Shown here one piece after another: positions 45,381 through 54,481 of a stretch of DNA of 64,000 bases. Under the pieces are notes generated by a model, which had not been told where the DNA came from, ran no database searches, and saw only the letters and a program-made list of their open reading frames with translations. Both the position numbers and the translations under genes were made by a program. The stretch spans positions 124,001 to 188,000 of the forward strand of contig JUEB01000024.1 in assembly GCA_000802095.1 (NCBI GenBank), in the 5' to 3' direction. Source of the stretch: Peptococcaceae bacterium BICA1-7 (lineage in GTDB: Bacteria; Bacillota; Desulfotomaculia; Desulfotomaculales; Desulfocucumaceae). Every line of letters begins with the position of its first letter. The first letter of the stretch is position 1.

Positions 45381-45790
45381 GAAGGAGAAAAGTAGGCCGG
45401 AAACAACCCTTAAGGGAGAAGGCGTCACCGACTGTAAGCGCTTTCAGGGAATGCCTTGCTGAAGTTCTCTCCGGAGATGCAGGCTGAAGCTGTTTTCTAA
45501 ACCGGAAACGGTGTGTAGGCTGGGCCGTAATTCCCGCGTTAAAGGGAAGGGGTATCGGATATTTCCCGTACCTTGCCGAGTGGGCGCGCTGCTATTTAAT
45601 ACACAGCGGGCCAATGGGGTGGTAACACGGATAGCAATGCTTTTCGTCCCTAGAAGAGGGGTGAAAGGTTTTTTTGTTTTTCCGGGGATTTTTTTCCGGT
45701 AGCTGTAAAGGGGGCTCTCTGTATGGGGGCCAATAGGGGTGGTACCACGGAAGCCTGCTTTCGTCCCGGTGGCGGAAGCAGGCTTATTAA
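45381..45790 (+). promoter_or_regulatory. T-box leader with two antiterminator/terminator modules, likely tRNA-Phe
   Basis: Stem I base GGAGA...TCTCC runs 45384-45472. The 5' loop-E AGTA (45391-45394) faces GAA (45461-45463), followed by specifier TTC at 45465-45467 (Phe). The first T-box motif GGGGTGGTAACACGG (45616-45630) precedes a stem ending in GGTTTTTTTG (45640-45680). A second, better motif AGGGGTGGTACCACGG (45735-45750) precedes the terminator AAGCCTGCTT/AAGCAGGCTT (45751-45786). Uncharged tRNA would allow read-through into aroF-pheA. The second module has no Stem I of its own (a semi-tandem T-box). Confidence 0.85.
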
Positions 45791-46124
45791 ATGAATGGGG
45801 ACACACCAAAAGCGGAAAGGGGACACACCTGCTGAAGATAAGGTATTCCTTTATGGACAGGAATGTCCCCGATCTGTTCTGGCTCTGTGGGTCGGAGGAA
45901 TGTCCCCGATCGGGATGGCGGGGATACACCAAATAAGGAATGCGTTAGGGATAGTGTCACCGATCGGTTGGCTTTGGGAGTGTCCTGAATGGGGGGTGGT
46001 TTGATGAGTGATGATGGCTTTTTTAGAAACATACACTGTCACTATGGTGAACTGATAATTATTAAGATAAGAGGAGGTGTTCCGGCCCGCCCGGTGTGTG
46101 GTTAGTAGGGGGGCTGGGGAAAAT
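45791..46124 (+). other. spacer between T-box and aroF
   Basis: Carries four GGGGACA/TGTCCCC motifs and three GTCcCCGATC motifs (45798-45975), forming possible short hairpins. AAGAGGAGG (46068-46076) is a good ribosome site but the only start at the right distance (GTG 46077) overlaps it; the true aroF start is probably 46125. The repeats have no known function. Confidence 0.4.
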
Positions 46125-47138
46125 ATGATTATTGTAATGGAAATCAACTGCCCGGAGGAACATGTGGATGCAGTGGTGAGAAAACTGGAGCAGAATGGGC
46201 TGCAGGCACACCTGATCAGAGGCGCAAAAAGATTGGTTATAGGCGCGGTGGGAGACAAGGGCTCTATACAGTCCTTGGGTATTGAGGGAATGCCCGGAGT
46301 GATGAGCGCAGTGCCCATCATGAAGCCCTTCAAGCTTGTGAGCAGGGAGGCCCGGGGTGAGAACTCGGTGGTCAGGGTTGGCAATGTTGATATAGGCGGT
46401 AGCCAAATTGCACTGATGGCGGGCCCCTGTGCGGTGGAAACAGCGGACCAGATGTATGCGGCAGCTTCGGCGGTCAAAGCTGCCGGGGCTGGTGTTTTGA
46501 GAGGGGGGGCCTTCAAGCCCAGGACTTCTCCTTACAGCTTCCAGGGGCTGGAGGAGGAGGGCCTTAAAATGATGTCCGAGGCCGCCAAAAAATTCGGCCT
46601 GGCCACGGTTACCGAGGTAATAGACCTTGAGAGCCTCGATAAGGCCTTGAAATATGTTGACATGGTCCAGGTAGGGGCCAGAAACATGCAGAATTTCAGG
46701 CTGCTGCAGGCGGTGGGCCGGGCTGGGCTACCGGTGCTGCTTAAAAGGGGACTTTCGGCCACCATTGAGGAGTGGCTGATGGCTGCAGAGTATATAGCCT
46801 CCGAGGGTAATATCGATATAGTGCTCTGTGAAAGAGGTATAAGGACTTTCGAGAGCTATACCAGGAACACCCTGGACCTCAGCGCGGTGCCCCTTGTAAA
46901 GAGCCTTTCCCACCTTCCGGTGGTGGTGGACCCCAGCCATGCCACCGGGATAAGAGCTCTGGTGGGTCCCATGAGCCTGGCGGCAGTGGCCGCCGGGGCG
47001 GATGGGCTGATTGTGGAGGTGCACCCTGATCCACAGAGGGCTTTGTGTGACGGAAAGCAGTCTCTCAGCCCCGGAGAATTCAGCAGGGTAGCCGGAGATT
47101 TGAAGGCGGTTGCCGCAGCTGTCGGGCGGTCAGCCTAA
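46125..47138 (+). CDS. aroF: 3-deoxy-7-phosphoheptulonate synthase (DAHP synthase, type Ibeta)
   Basis: Catalyses PEP + erythrose-4-phosphate to DAHP, the entry to the shikimate pathway. 337 aa. An N-terminal ferredoxin-like regulatory domain (about 1-70) precedes the KDO8P/DAHP barrel (MAGPCAVET, GGAFKPRTSPYSFQG, QVGARNMQNFRLL, KRGLSATIEEWL, VDPSHATG). The FL domain is typical of type I-beta enzymes allosterically controlled by aromatic acids. Located behind the T-box and 15 bp from pheA. Confidence 0.93.
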   Translation: MIIVMEINCPEEHVDAVVRKLEQNGLQAHLIRGAKRLVIGAVGDKGSIQSLGIEGMPGVMSAVPIMKPFKLVSREARGENSVVRVGNVDIGGSQIALMAGPCAVETADQMYAAASAVKAAGAGVLRGGAFKPRTSPYSFQGLEEEGLKMMSEAAKKFGLATVTEVIDLESLDKALKYVDMVQVGARNMQNFRLLQAVGRAGLPVLLKRGLSATIEEWLMAAEYIASEGNIDIVLCERGIRTFESYTRNTLDLSAVPLVKSLSHLPVVVDPSHATGIRALVGPMSLAAVAAGADGLIVEVHPDPQRALCDGKQSLSPGEFSRVAGDLKAVAAAVGRSA

Positions 47139-47153
47139 GGCGGGGGTGCATTT

Positions 47154-48296
47154 ATGAAAAAGATAGGGTATTTGGGGCCTTCCGGAACTTTTACCGAGGC
47201 CGCCACCAGAAAATACTCTGGTAGAGAACCGGTGGAGCTGGTCTGCTGCCGAAGTTTTCCCCAGATAGTGTCAGATGTTAAAAGCGGCCTTTTGGACGAA
47301 GGCGTGGTTCCCCTGGAAAACTCCACTGAAGGGGCTGTTAGCCAGATACTGGATTTAATGGCCCAGGAGGAAGGGGTTATGTTCCGGGGGGAAATAGTGT
47401 TAAGTGTGCGGCATAACCTTCTGGTCAGGCCGGGAACCGAAATCAGTGAGATAAAAAAAGTTCTGTCACATCCTCAGGCCCTGGCCCAGTGCAGGGGCTA
47501 TCTCTCCCGGGAGCTGCCCGGGGTGGAGATAGAGGAAACCACCAGCACTGCCCGGGCGGCCAGCATTGTGGCAGGCTCAGCCGGGCCGTGGGCAGCCATT
47601 GGCACCTACCTGGCTGCCGGTAATTACAGCCTGAAATTAGCCGTGGCCGACATCCAGGACAGCAGCCAGAACGCCACCCGGTTTATAGTGCTGGGTAAGA
47701 GTGACGCGGGCCCGGGGAATAACTGCCGGACCTCAATAATAGTGGAGGCCAGGGATCGCCCGGGTGCTCTGTACGGTATACTGAGGGAGTTTGCCCTAAG
47801 AGATATAAGCCTTACCCGGATAGAGTCCAGGCCTGTCAAAAAAAGGCTGGGGCAGTACATGTTTTTTATAGACATGGATGGGCACCGCACTGACCGCAAA
47901 GTAGGGGAGGCCCTGGAGGCTGTTGCCCGAAACGCATACTACCTGAGGATACTGGGTTCCTACCCTGCGGACAGAAGTCTTGCGCCCCCTGAGGAGCCTT
48001 CTCCGGCACAGGGTATAACCCTGGAGGAGGCCAGGGCGGAGATAGACATGGTGGACAGCCAGATAGTGGAGCTTATCGGAATGCGTACCAGGCTGGTGGA
48101 AAAGATTGCCGGTGTTAAAAGTCCCGGGAGAATACGGGATGAGGCCAGGGAGGAAGAGGTGCTGAGGAGGGTTCGTTCTTTGGCCGTGGCTAAGGGGGTT
48201 GACCCGGAAATGATTGAAAGTGTGTACAGGATTATGATCACAGAGTATGTGAAAATGCAGAAGAGAAGGGTACAGAGTAGGATGTCCGGGTGCTAA
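47154..48296 (+). CDS. pheA: prephenate dehydratase - ACT - chorismate mutase fusion
   Basis: 380 aa. Residues 1-185 are the dehydratase (YLGPSGTFTEAATRKY, PLENSTEGAV, catalytic TRF at 175-177). Residues ~192-270 are the ACT domain (EARDRPGALYGILREFA, ESRP at 224-227), which senses Phe. Residues ~287-375 are an AroQ chorismate mutase (LEEARAEIDMVDSQIVELIG, MRTRLVEKIAGVKS). The mutase is C-terminal, opposite to the E. coli PheA order. It makes phenylpyruvate from chorismate. Same operon as aroF. Confidence 0.92.
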   Translation: MKKIGYLGPSGTFTEAATRKYSGREPVELVCCRSFPQIVSDVKSGLLDEGVVPLENSTEGAVSQILDLMAQEEGVMFRGEIVLSVRHNLLVRPGTEISEIKKVLSHPQALAQCRGYLSRELPGVEIEETTSTARAASIVAGSAGPWAAIGTYLAAGNYSLKLAVADIQDSSQNATRFIVLGKSDAGPGNNCRTSIIVEARDRPGALYGILREFALRDISLTRIESRPVKKRLGQYMFFIDMDGHRTDRKVGEALEAVARNAYYLRILGSYPADRSLAPPEEPSPAQGITLEEARAEIDMVDSQIVELIGMRTRLVEKIAGVKSPGRIRDEAREEEVLRRVRSLAVAKGVDPEMIESVYRIMITEYVKMQKRRVQSRMSGC

Positions 48297-48300
48297 CGGG

Positions 48301-48328
48301 AAAACCGGCCTGTGGGAAGGCCGGTTTT
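48301..48328 (+). terminator. terminator of aroF-pheA
   Basis: AAAACCGGCC and GGCCGGTTTT form a 10-bp stem with an 8-nt loop, followed by CTTAATTT. Confidence 0.75.
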
Positions 48329-48349
48329 CTTAATTTATGCTTGGACTGT

Positions 48350-48706
48350 TTAGCTTTCGCACTGGTCCAGCAGCATCTGCCTTTGAACCTTCCCCGATGG
48401 TGTCCGCGGTATTTTGCACACTGTTACCGATACCGGCGCCCGCCGGCAGTCTGACTTTTGTGCGCACTGGTTGATTATAGACTGGGCGTTTAGATCTGTG
48501 TCTTCTTCCGGTTCCACAAAAGCTTTGAGTACCGGTTCTCCTGAAGGCTGTTCAACTGAGATGACAACCACATCGCTGACGCCCTCCATCCGGGAAATAA
48601 TTTTTTCCAGCTCCCTCACATGATGATGAACATCCGTGCATTCCAGCACACCGATCCCCTCCCCCGTATCTATATAGTTTAGTTCCCGCTGATTCACAGC
48701 CTCCAT
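48350..48706 (-). CDS. stand-alone C-terminal domain of an AMP-binding enzyme
   Basis: 118 aa. ELEKIISRMEGVSDVVVISV, EQPSGEPVLKAFVEPEED and the lysine motif PRTPSGKVQRQML belong to the mobile C-terminal domain of the ANL superfamily. The ~400-residue N-terminal domain with the ATP loop is absent upstream, so the protein cannot activate an acid by itself. The ribosome site is weak. It could be a remnant, or a partner acting in trans. Confidence 0.7.
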   Translation of the reverse strand: MEAVNQRELNYIDTGEGIGVLECTDVHHHVRELEKIISRMEGVSDVVVISVEQPSGEPVLKAFVEPEEDTDLNAQSIINQCAQKSDCRRAPVSVTVCKIPRTPSGKVQRQMLLDQCES

Positions 48707-48974
48707 ATTATTCTGGGGCTGATCTTATGTCTTGTGAGTATAGTTATCTAATTATATGATCCCCGCATACTGCAAGCAAATAAATAAATCCTAAAATGCA
48801 GTATATTGATATTGACTGGTTTATATAGCATCTATAATAAATAAATAATTTATCCCGGGTAACTCCATCGACTAAATAGTGTATAAATTTCTGATTGACA
48901 TATCCAGCCAATACAGGTTTAATACTAATATATGGTGAATGTAATCACAATCCGGCATGGAGGGAGATATGCCT

Positions 48975-49718
48975 ATGAAGTTAAGTTTTGATTCAAAAAC
49001 TATCGCTGTGTACAGTGTTAGCCAAAAATCGGGAAAATCCACTGTGGCCAGAGAGTTGTCCGGGTTTTATCAGATCTCAGGTAAAAAGTCTCTTTTGGTT
49101 GACTTTACTCTGGGGAAAAGCAAAATAATGAAATACATGCCGGATGCTTCCGGTGAGGACCTGTCGATGTGGGTGGGCGACATTAATAGAAAGCTGTCCA
49201 AACTCCCCTGGCCCCAAATAGAGTACCGGCCGGAGGAAGTCACCAGGTACATATTCAATGACGTGACAGGGATGGGTATATTGTCCTGCAGGCCTATAGA
49301 AAAGCCTGAAAGAATGATGGAGATAACCGGCATAATACTCCGGTCACTGGCCCAAAGCCCCTATGATGTGATAGTGTTTGATCTGGAATCAGGGGTAAAG
49401 GATTATATAATAAGGGTGCTTGAATCGGTGGATACTGTGCTGCTGGTGGCCGATACCTTTCGGTATGATGTGATTGAGACCCGGGAGGTCATTGAAAGGC
49501 TGAAGGAGGCCAACTGCAGGACAGATCATTTTAAGCTGCTTTTCAATAAAAAGCCAACCCTTTTGGACCAAACGCCCATGCAGGTGGCCGGCGAACTAAA
49601 TCTTCCCCTGTCCGGCGCGCTGCCCGACTACCCGGACATAAGAGAAAGGCTTCAGTACAGCCTTGACAAAATGACGGAGTACAGCCAGGCTATGGAGTCG
49701 ATTATAGAAAATCTCTAG
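48975..49718 (+). CDS. MinD/ParA/CpaE-like P-loop ATPase
   Basis: 247 aa. Deviant Walker A SVSQKSGKSTVARELSGFYQ (residues ~11-30, KSGKS with the signature lysine), Walker A' LLVDFTLGKSKIMKYM, Walker B YDVIVFDLESGVKDYIIRVL. ATG 48975 is 8 bp from GGAGGGAG; upstream ATGs overlap the site. It stands alone with its own upstream region, so it is not a chromosomal parAB pair. The role is unassigned. Confidence 0.8.
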   Translation: MKLSFDSKTIAVYSVSQKSGKSTVARELSGFYQISGKKSLLVDFTLGKSKIMKYMPDASGEDLSMWVGDINRKLSKLPWPQIEYRPEEVTRYIFNDVTGMGILSCRPIEKPERMMEITGIILRSLAQSPYDVIVFDLESGVKDYIIRVLESVDTVLLVADTFRYDVIETREVIERLKEANCRTDHFKLLFNKKPTLLDQTPMQVAGELNLPLSGALPDYPDIRERLQYSLDKMTEYSQAMESIIENL

Positions 49719-49785
49719 ATTTTAGGAGGTCTTACCCGGTATAGTGTTACGGTAAGGTATAAAAAATATTTAAGCGTATTTAAGG

Positions 49786-49812
49786 AGACTGCGGTGTGAT
49801 GCCGCAGTCTTT
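49786..49812 (+). terminator. terminator after the MinD-like gene
   Basis: GACTGCGG TGTGAT(G) CCGCAGTC forms an 8-bp stem followed by TTTG. Confidence 0.65.
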
Positions 49813-49924
49813 GTCAATAAAAATACTTTCCTTTCCTGCACGTTTTTCTAAAAACATGTGTATAGACGGGAAGCTTCGACATCATGATAATTATGGGTTA
49901 TTACTATAGCGGGAGGGTTGTATT

Positions 49925-51028
49925 ATGAAGCTAAGGGTGGGAGTAATCGGGGCAGGCATGGCCTTTGAGCGCCTGCACTACCCCGCTTACCAGGAAATGA
50001 CTGATAAGTTTAGCATTGTGGCTATATGTGATCAGAGCAGGGAGAAGGCCTCCTTCTGGGCGGGAAGACTGGGTATTGACAACGGCGGGGTATACACCGA
50101 CTATAGGGAGATGTGCAGAAGGGGCGACATTGACTGCTTTGATATAATGGTTCCCATCAATAAGAATTTTTCAGTAACCGAAGATGTGGCCAGGACAGCC
50201 AAAAAGCCCATTATCTGTGAGAAACCTCTGGCTCCTACCAGGGAACAGGCCATTCTCCACAGAGACCTGCCTAAAAAGTACGGCATCCCCATACTCATTG
50301 CTGAAAACTTCAGGTATAACGAGGAGATTGACAAAATAAGAGATATGGTCAGGACTAAAAAGGTGGGAGACATTGTATACTTCATTCAAAACAGGGTGTA
50401 TAACTTTCCTGTAGACATGCAAAAGAACTCCTTCGCCAGGGTTGAGTGGAGACAGCACCCTGATTATCCCGGAGGAACCATACTGGATACCACTGTGCAC
50501 GATATGGCGGCTCTAAGGCATATTCTGGGCCCCGTCGACAGACTCCAGGCCTTTGGTGTTCCCCAGGATGACGACTTCTCCCCCTATGCCGTGGTCAATG
50601 TCAATATGCAGTTTGTCAGCGGGGTAAACGGCAGTTTTTCTTTCTACTGCGCCGGGGTGGAAATGCAGAGACCTCTCATAGGGCTGCGGATGTTTGGGAC
50701 CAGGGGCATGATCTACCTGGAGGAAAGGGACTGCGGGACTATAAATGTGGCCTACAATGACGGAGGCTACGAAAGGATTCCTTACAGGCCCCAGAGAGGC
50801 TTCTATAACGAGCTGCTCAATTTTTATAACGCCGCTATAGGCAGGGAGCAGCTTTCCGTTACCCCGGAGATGGAATTTGGGGATGCCATGACTGTATTTG
50901 CAATACTGGATTCCATTAAGGAAAAGAGGATTGTCGGTGTGGACGGGCCTGGTGATTACCAGACTGTCTACCGTGATGCCGGGGAGCACGGCGGGCTGCA
51001 TGACGAAAACAGGTCTTTTATTCAGTAG
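49925..51028 (+). CDS. Gfo/Idh/MocA-family oxidoreductase
   Basis: 367 aa. The N-terminal Rossmann NAD(P) motif is VGVIGAGMAFERLHYPAYQE; EKPLAP near residue 100 is the family lysine motif; DTTVHDMAALRHI matches the HxxxH-like catalytic stretch. It oxidises or dehydrates a sugar or inositol-like substrate, not identifiable. GGGAGGG precedes ATG. Monocistronic between two terminators. Confidence 0.88.
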   Translation: MKLRVGVIGAGMAFERLHYPAYQEMTDKFSIVAICDQSREKASFWAGRLGIDNGGVYTDYREMCRRGDIDCFDIMVPINKNFSVTEDVARTAKKPIICEKPLAPTREQAILHRDLPKKYGIPILIAENFRYNEEIDKIRDMVRTKKVGDIVYFIQNRVYNFPVDMQKNSFARVEWRQHPDYPGGTILDTTVHDMAALRHILGPVDRLQAFGVPQDDDFSPYAVVNVNMQFVSGVNGSFSFYCAGVEMQRPLIGLRMFGTRGMIYLEERDCGTINVAYNDGGYERIPYRPQRGFYNELLNFYNAAIGREQLSVTPEMEFGDAMTVFAILDSIKEKRIVGVDGPGDYQTVYRDAGEHGGLHDENRSFIQ

Positions 51029-51032
51029 CGAT

Positions 51033-51078
51033 AAAGGATACAGCTGTTGTTATTCTATTAGGGCAGACTGTATCCTTT
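51033..51078 (+). terminator. terminator after the Gfo/Idh gene
   Basis: AAAGGATACAG and its perfect complement CTGTATCCTTT close a 24-nt loop; ATTCTTCTTG follows. Confidence 0.6.
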
Positions 51079-51176
51079 ATTCTTCTTGTAGAAAATTTGT
51101 ATTAAAACTTATATAATTATATAATCAGTCAATAAATCAGCTGATGGATATTATCTACAAACCGGGGGGTAAAGAA

Positions 51177-52865
51177 ATGACTGCTTTGGACCATAATGAG
51201 ATAACCGCTGAAAGCATGATCACGTTGACAATACCCCAAAATGGAGAGTACAGGGTCCCCAAAGGTATCAGGGCGGAAGATGCCATGAAATACGATACCG
51301 AGGCCAGGGATACTCCGGTGGTGGCCGTAAAAATAGATAATTCCCTGGAAGATCTGGATACTGTTTTGGATAAAGACTGCACCCTTGAATTTGTAGACTT
51401 AAACAGTGAAGAGGGGATGAGGATTTACCAGAACGGCCTGATACTGGTGCTGTCCAGGGCCGCCGAAGAAATCATCCCGGAGGGAAGGGTAGTGCTGGAG
51501 CACTCTCTGGGCAATGCCGTATATGGGGAAATAAGCATGAAGGTAGCTCTTAAGGTCAGTGATGTGGAAAAGATTGAGAAGAGAATGAGATCTATAATAA
51601 ACGGTGGCGGGCAGATAGAAAGGCTCACCCTTCCCCTGGAGGATGCTGTCAATCTGTTTGGCGCCAGGGGAATGCAAGGCAAGGTGGGCCTTCTGGGGTA
51701 CTGGGACTCACAGACTGTCAGGGTGGTCAGAAGCGGCGACTACTATGACTACGTTCTTGGCCCGGTTGTGCCTGACCTGGGCATATTGAAGCACTTCAGG
51801 CTAAAATTTTATCTGCCCGGCTTTATACTGGAGCTCCCCCGCAAGAAGGACCCCTTAAGGCTGCCGGAATATATCGAGCACGGCAAGCTGGCCAATGTTT
51901 TCTTTGAGGCCGACAAGTGGGGAAAAATACTAAAGGTTAGAGACGTTGTCTCGCTGAACAGGGTATTGGAAAGAGGGGACCCGGGGGATCTGATCAGGGT
52001 GGCCGAGGCTTTTCAGGAGAAAAAAATAAGCCAGGTGGCCGATATGATCACCACCAATATTGACAGGACAAGGCTGGTCCTTGTTGCAGGCCCCTCCTCG
52101 TCGGGGAAAACCACTTTCTCCAAGAGGCTGTCCATCCAGCTAAGAGTAAATGGCATTAATCCCTACGCCATTTCCCTGGATGACTATTTTGTTGACCGGG
52201 AGAGAACACCCCGGGGGGAAAATGGGGAGTATGACTTTGAAAGTATTGACGCCATTGACCGGGAGCTTTTTAACGAGCATCTTATAAAACTCATCCAGGG
52301 GGAGGAAATAGATCTTCCACGCTATAATTTCAAAACCGGGATGAGGGAGTACCATGGGGAAAAGCTTAAGCTTAAAAGCTATGATCTTATAGTTGTAGAG
52401 GGAATTCACGGTCTGAATGACATGCTCACTTCCTCCATCCCCAAGGGAAGAAAATTCAAGGTCTATGTAAGCGCCATCACCCACCTGTCCCTGGACAGGC
52501 AGAAAAGGGTGCACACTACTGACTTAAGGCTAATCAGGCGGATGGTCCGGGACTATAACTTCAGGGGCTACAGCGCCGTGCAGACTCTGGAAAGGTGGCC
52601 CATGGTGAGGCTGGGGGAGGAAAGAAATATATTCCCCTTCCAGGAAGAGGCCGACGCCATGTTCAATTCTGCGCTGGTGTATGAGCTGGCAGTATTAAAA
52701 GGTTATGCCCAGCCTCTGCTGGAAAGTGTCCCCAGAGAGTCCCCCCAGTATTCAGAGGCCAGGAGGCTTCTGGGAATACTGAGTTTCTTAAAGGTGCTGG
52801 GCTGCGATGAGGTGCCCTCCAACTCTCTTGTGAGGGAATTCATAGGACAGAGCTGTTTTTATTAA
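51177..52865 (+). CDS. nucleoside kinase fused to a ThrRS-like N-terminal region
   Basis: 562 aa. Residues ~1-270 resemble the TGS and second-additional (SAD) domains of threonyl-tRNA synthetase (SMITLTIPQNGEYRVPKGIR), without obvious HxxxH editing residues. Residues ~275-562 are a uridine-kinase/phosphoribulokinase-like P-loop kinase (VLVAGPSSSGKTTFSKRLSI, SLDDYFVDRERTPRGENGEY, IVVEGIHGLND). It phosphorylates a nucleoside (uridine/cytidine class). ATG 51177 follows GGGGGG. A known Firmicute fusion with unclear added function. Confidence 0.88.
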   Translation: MTALDHNEITAESMITLTIPQNGEYRVPKGIRAEDAMKYDTEARDTPVVAVKIDNSLEDLDTVLDKDCTLEFVDLNSEEGMRIYQNGLILVLSRAAEEIIPEGRVVLEHSLGNAVYGEISMKVALKVSDVEKIEKRMRSIINGGGQIERLTLPLEDAVNLFGARGMQGKVGLLGYWDSQTVRVVRSGDYYDYVLGPVVPDLGILKHFRLKFYLPGFILELPRKKDPLRLPEYIEHGKLANVFFEADKWGKILKVRDVVSLNRVLERGDPGDLIRVAEAFQEKKISQVADMITTNIDRTRLVLVAGPSSSGKTTFSKRLSIQLRVNGINPYAISLDDYFVDRERTPRGENGEYDFESIDAIDRELFNEHLIKLIQGEEIDLPRYNFKTGMREYHGEKLKLKSYDLIVVEGIHGLNDMLTSSIPKGRKFKVYVSAITHLSLDRQKRVHTTDLRLIRRMVRDYNFRGYSAVQTLERWPMVRLGEERNIFPFQEEADAMFNSALVYELAVLKGYAQPLLESVPRESPQYSEARRLLGILSFLKVLGCDEVPSNSLVREFIGQSCFY

Positions 52866-52908
52866 TTTTGAGTACAGTCCGCCAATATGACGGCTTTAGA
52901 TTAATGAC

Positions 52909-52939
52909 AAACCCCTGGTTTTTACCGAGCCAGGGGTTT
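52909..52939 (+). terminator. terminator after the nucleoside kinase
   Basis: AAACCCCTGG and CCAGGGGTTT with an 11-nt loop, then CCTTTTT. Confidence 0.8.
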
Positions 52940-53020
52940 CCTTTTTCCGATAAAAATATATTGCTGTAAAGTTGAATGTCGTGATAATATGTTGAATATA
53001 ATTAAACTTGAGGTGCTGTT

Positions 53021-53572
53021 GTGGAAGAAGGCATTATTGCCCAGAGGATAAAAAGTATCAGGAAACAAAGGGGATTCACCCTTGATGAGGTGGCCAGGAG
53101 GACCGGTTTTACCAAAGGACTACTTTCAAAGGTGGAGAACAATAAGGTCTCACCGCCGGTGTCTACCCTGGTTAAAATAGCCAAGGCACTGGACGTCACC
53201 CTGGGCGATTTGTTCAGCGCTTCTGACGGTCAGCAAATAAGAATAGTCCGTAAGGGAGAGAGGGCTAGCTATAACCCTGAATACCAGGGCGGGCGGCAGA
53301 TAATTGAAACTCTGGTGAGCGGTTTTTACAGGCAGAGGATGGAGCCTGTTATTATAACAATTGATGCTGCCGGAGAGCATGAGCCCAGATTATACAGTCA
53401 TCCCGGACAGGAGTTCATTTTTGTTCTGGAGGGGACCATGAATTACATATATGGAGAGGAAAGGTATACCCTTATGGAAGGCGACTCGCTTTATTTTAAT
53501 TCTGAATTCAGGCACGGTGCTTCTCCGGTCCCCGGGAAAAATGTAAAATATCTTTCTATTCTGTGCACATAA
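53021..53572 (+). CDS. XRE-cupin transcriptional regulator
   Basis: 183 aa. HTH_3 (RIKSIRKQRGFTLDEVARRT, GFTKGLLSKVENNKVSPPVS, residues ~8-60) followed by a cupin_2 (about 105-180; HPGQEFIFVLEGTMNYIYGE and YFNSEFRHGA). PuuR/SgaR-like layout; senses a small ligand, often an amino acid or polyamine. GTG start. The methyltransferase 60 bp downstream may be its target. Confidence 0.87.
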   Translation: MEEGIIAQRIKSIRKQRGFTLDEVARRTGFTKGLLSKVENNKVSPPVSTLVKIAKALDVTLGDLFSASDGQQIRIVRKGERASYNPEYQGGRQIIETLVSGFYRQRMEPVIITIDAAGEHEPRLYSHPGQEFIFVLEGTMNYIYGEERYTLMEGDSLYFNSEFRHGASPVPGKNVKYLSILCT

Positions 53573-53643
53573 ATTTTTTTTAAGTATCATGTTTAATGAC
53601 AGTTAATTTAATTGAATACAAGTAAATTTAGGAGGTGGGCCAG

Positions 53644-54450
53644 TTGGTTGATAATGGGTTTAGCGCCAGGGCAAAGGAATACGAAAAAGATTCGCTGGTG
53701 CAAAAAAATGCTTCGGAAGAGTTGTTGAGTCTGCTTTCAATAAAAGGATCAGAGGATGTGCTGGACCTGGGCTGTGGGCCCGGACACGTGACCAGGAAAA
53801 TTGCCCGTATTACCAGAGGTAGGGTTGTGGGCGCCGATATTTCAGAGGGGATGATCAGGGAGGCCTCCAGTGCGGAGAATAATCCCCCCAACGCTGTTTA
53901 CCAGGTTAAGAACGCAGCAGACCTGAGGTTTGAAGAGGAGTTTGATGTTATATTCTGCAACTCCACTTTTCAATGGTTTTTAAGTCCCCAAAGGGTGCTT
54001 AAGCATTGTTACAGCGCGTTAAGAAAGGGTGGACGCATGGGTGTCCAGTCCCCTGCCACATCTATGTACTGCCCCAATTTTGTGGCCGCCATCGAAAAAG
54101 TAAAGAGGGACCCGGATACCCGCCATGTTTTCAAAACCTTTAAAAGCCCCTGGCTCTTCCCTGAAAGCACTGATGAATACCGTAAACTATTTGAAGAGTG
54201 CGGCTTTACTGTTGCACACTGCAGCCTGCAGAAAGAGACTGGCAATTATAGGGCAGGCCAGGTATACCGTATTTTCCGATCGGGGGCTGAAAATGGCTAC
54301 CTTAATAGCAATTTTTACTCAATTACTCCGGATGAAGCTTATATTGAGGAGTTTCGCCGCCTGGTGTGGGACAGCATAATGGAACAGTCTGACGACAATG
54401 GCGTTGTTCTCCTGGAATTTACACGCATTTACCTGGTTGCCGAGAAATAA
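53644..54450 (+). CDS. class I SAM-dependent methyltransferase (BioC/Tam-like)
   Basis: 268 aa. Motif I VLDLGCGPGHVTRKIA (about 38-53), acidic loop VVGADISEGMI, motif IV FDVIFCNSTFQWFLSPQRVL, which resembles trans-aconitate methyltransferase and BioC. TTG 53644 is 8 bp from GGAGG (53631-53635); the GTG at 53635 overlaps it. No biotin gene is near, so BioC is not asserted. Ends at a terminator shared with the convergent gene. Confidence 0.85.
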   Translation: MVDNGFSARAKEYEKDSLVQKNASEELLSLLSIKGSEDVLDLGCGPGHVTRKIARITRGRVVGADISEGMIREASSAENNPPNAVYQVKNAADLRFEEEFDVIFCNSTFQWFLSPQRVLKHCYSALRKGGRMGVQSPATSMYCPNFVAAIEKVKRDPDTRHVFKTFKSPWLFPESTDEYRKLFEECGFTVAHCSLQKETGNYRAGQVYRIFRSGAENGYLNSNFYSITPDEAYIEEFRRLVWDSIMEQSDDNGVVLLEFTRIYLVAEK

Positions 54451-54451
54451 A

Positions 54452-54473
54452 AAGGCGGCCATTAGGCCGCCTT
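54452..54473. terminator. bidirectional terminator
   Basis: AAGGCGGCC ATTA GGCCGCCTT, a 9-bp perfect stem between the convergent methyltransferase and Cys-rich genes. Confidence 0.65.
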
Positions 54474-54481
54474 CAGGCTTC

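Noticed and set aside
53635-53643. GTG 53635 as start of the methyltransferase
   Set aside because: It overlaps the GGAGG ribosome site; TTG 53644 is at the correct distance.
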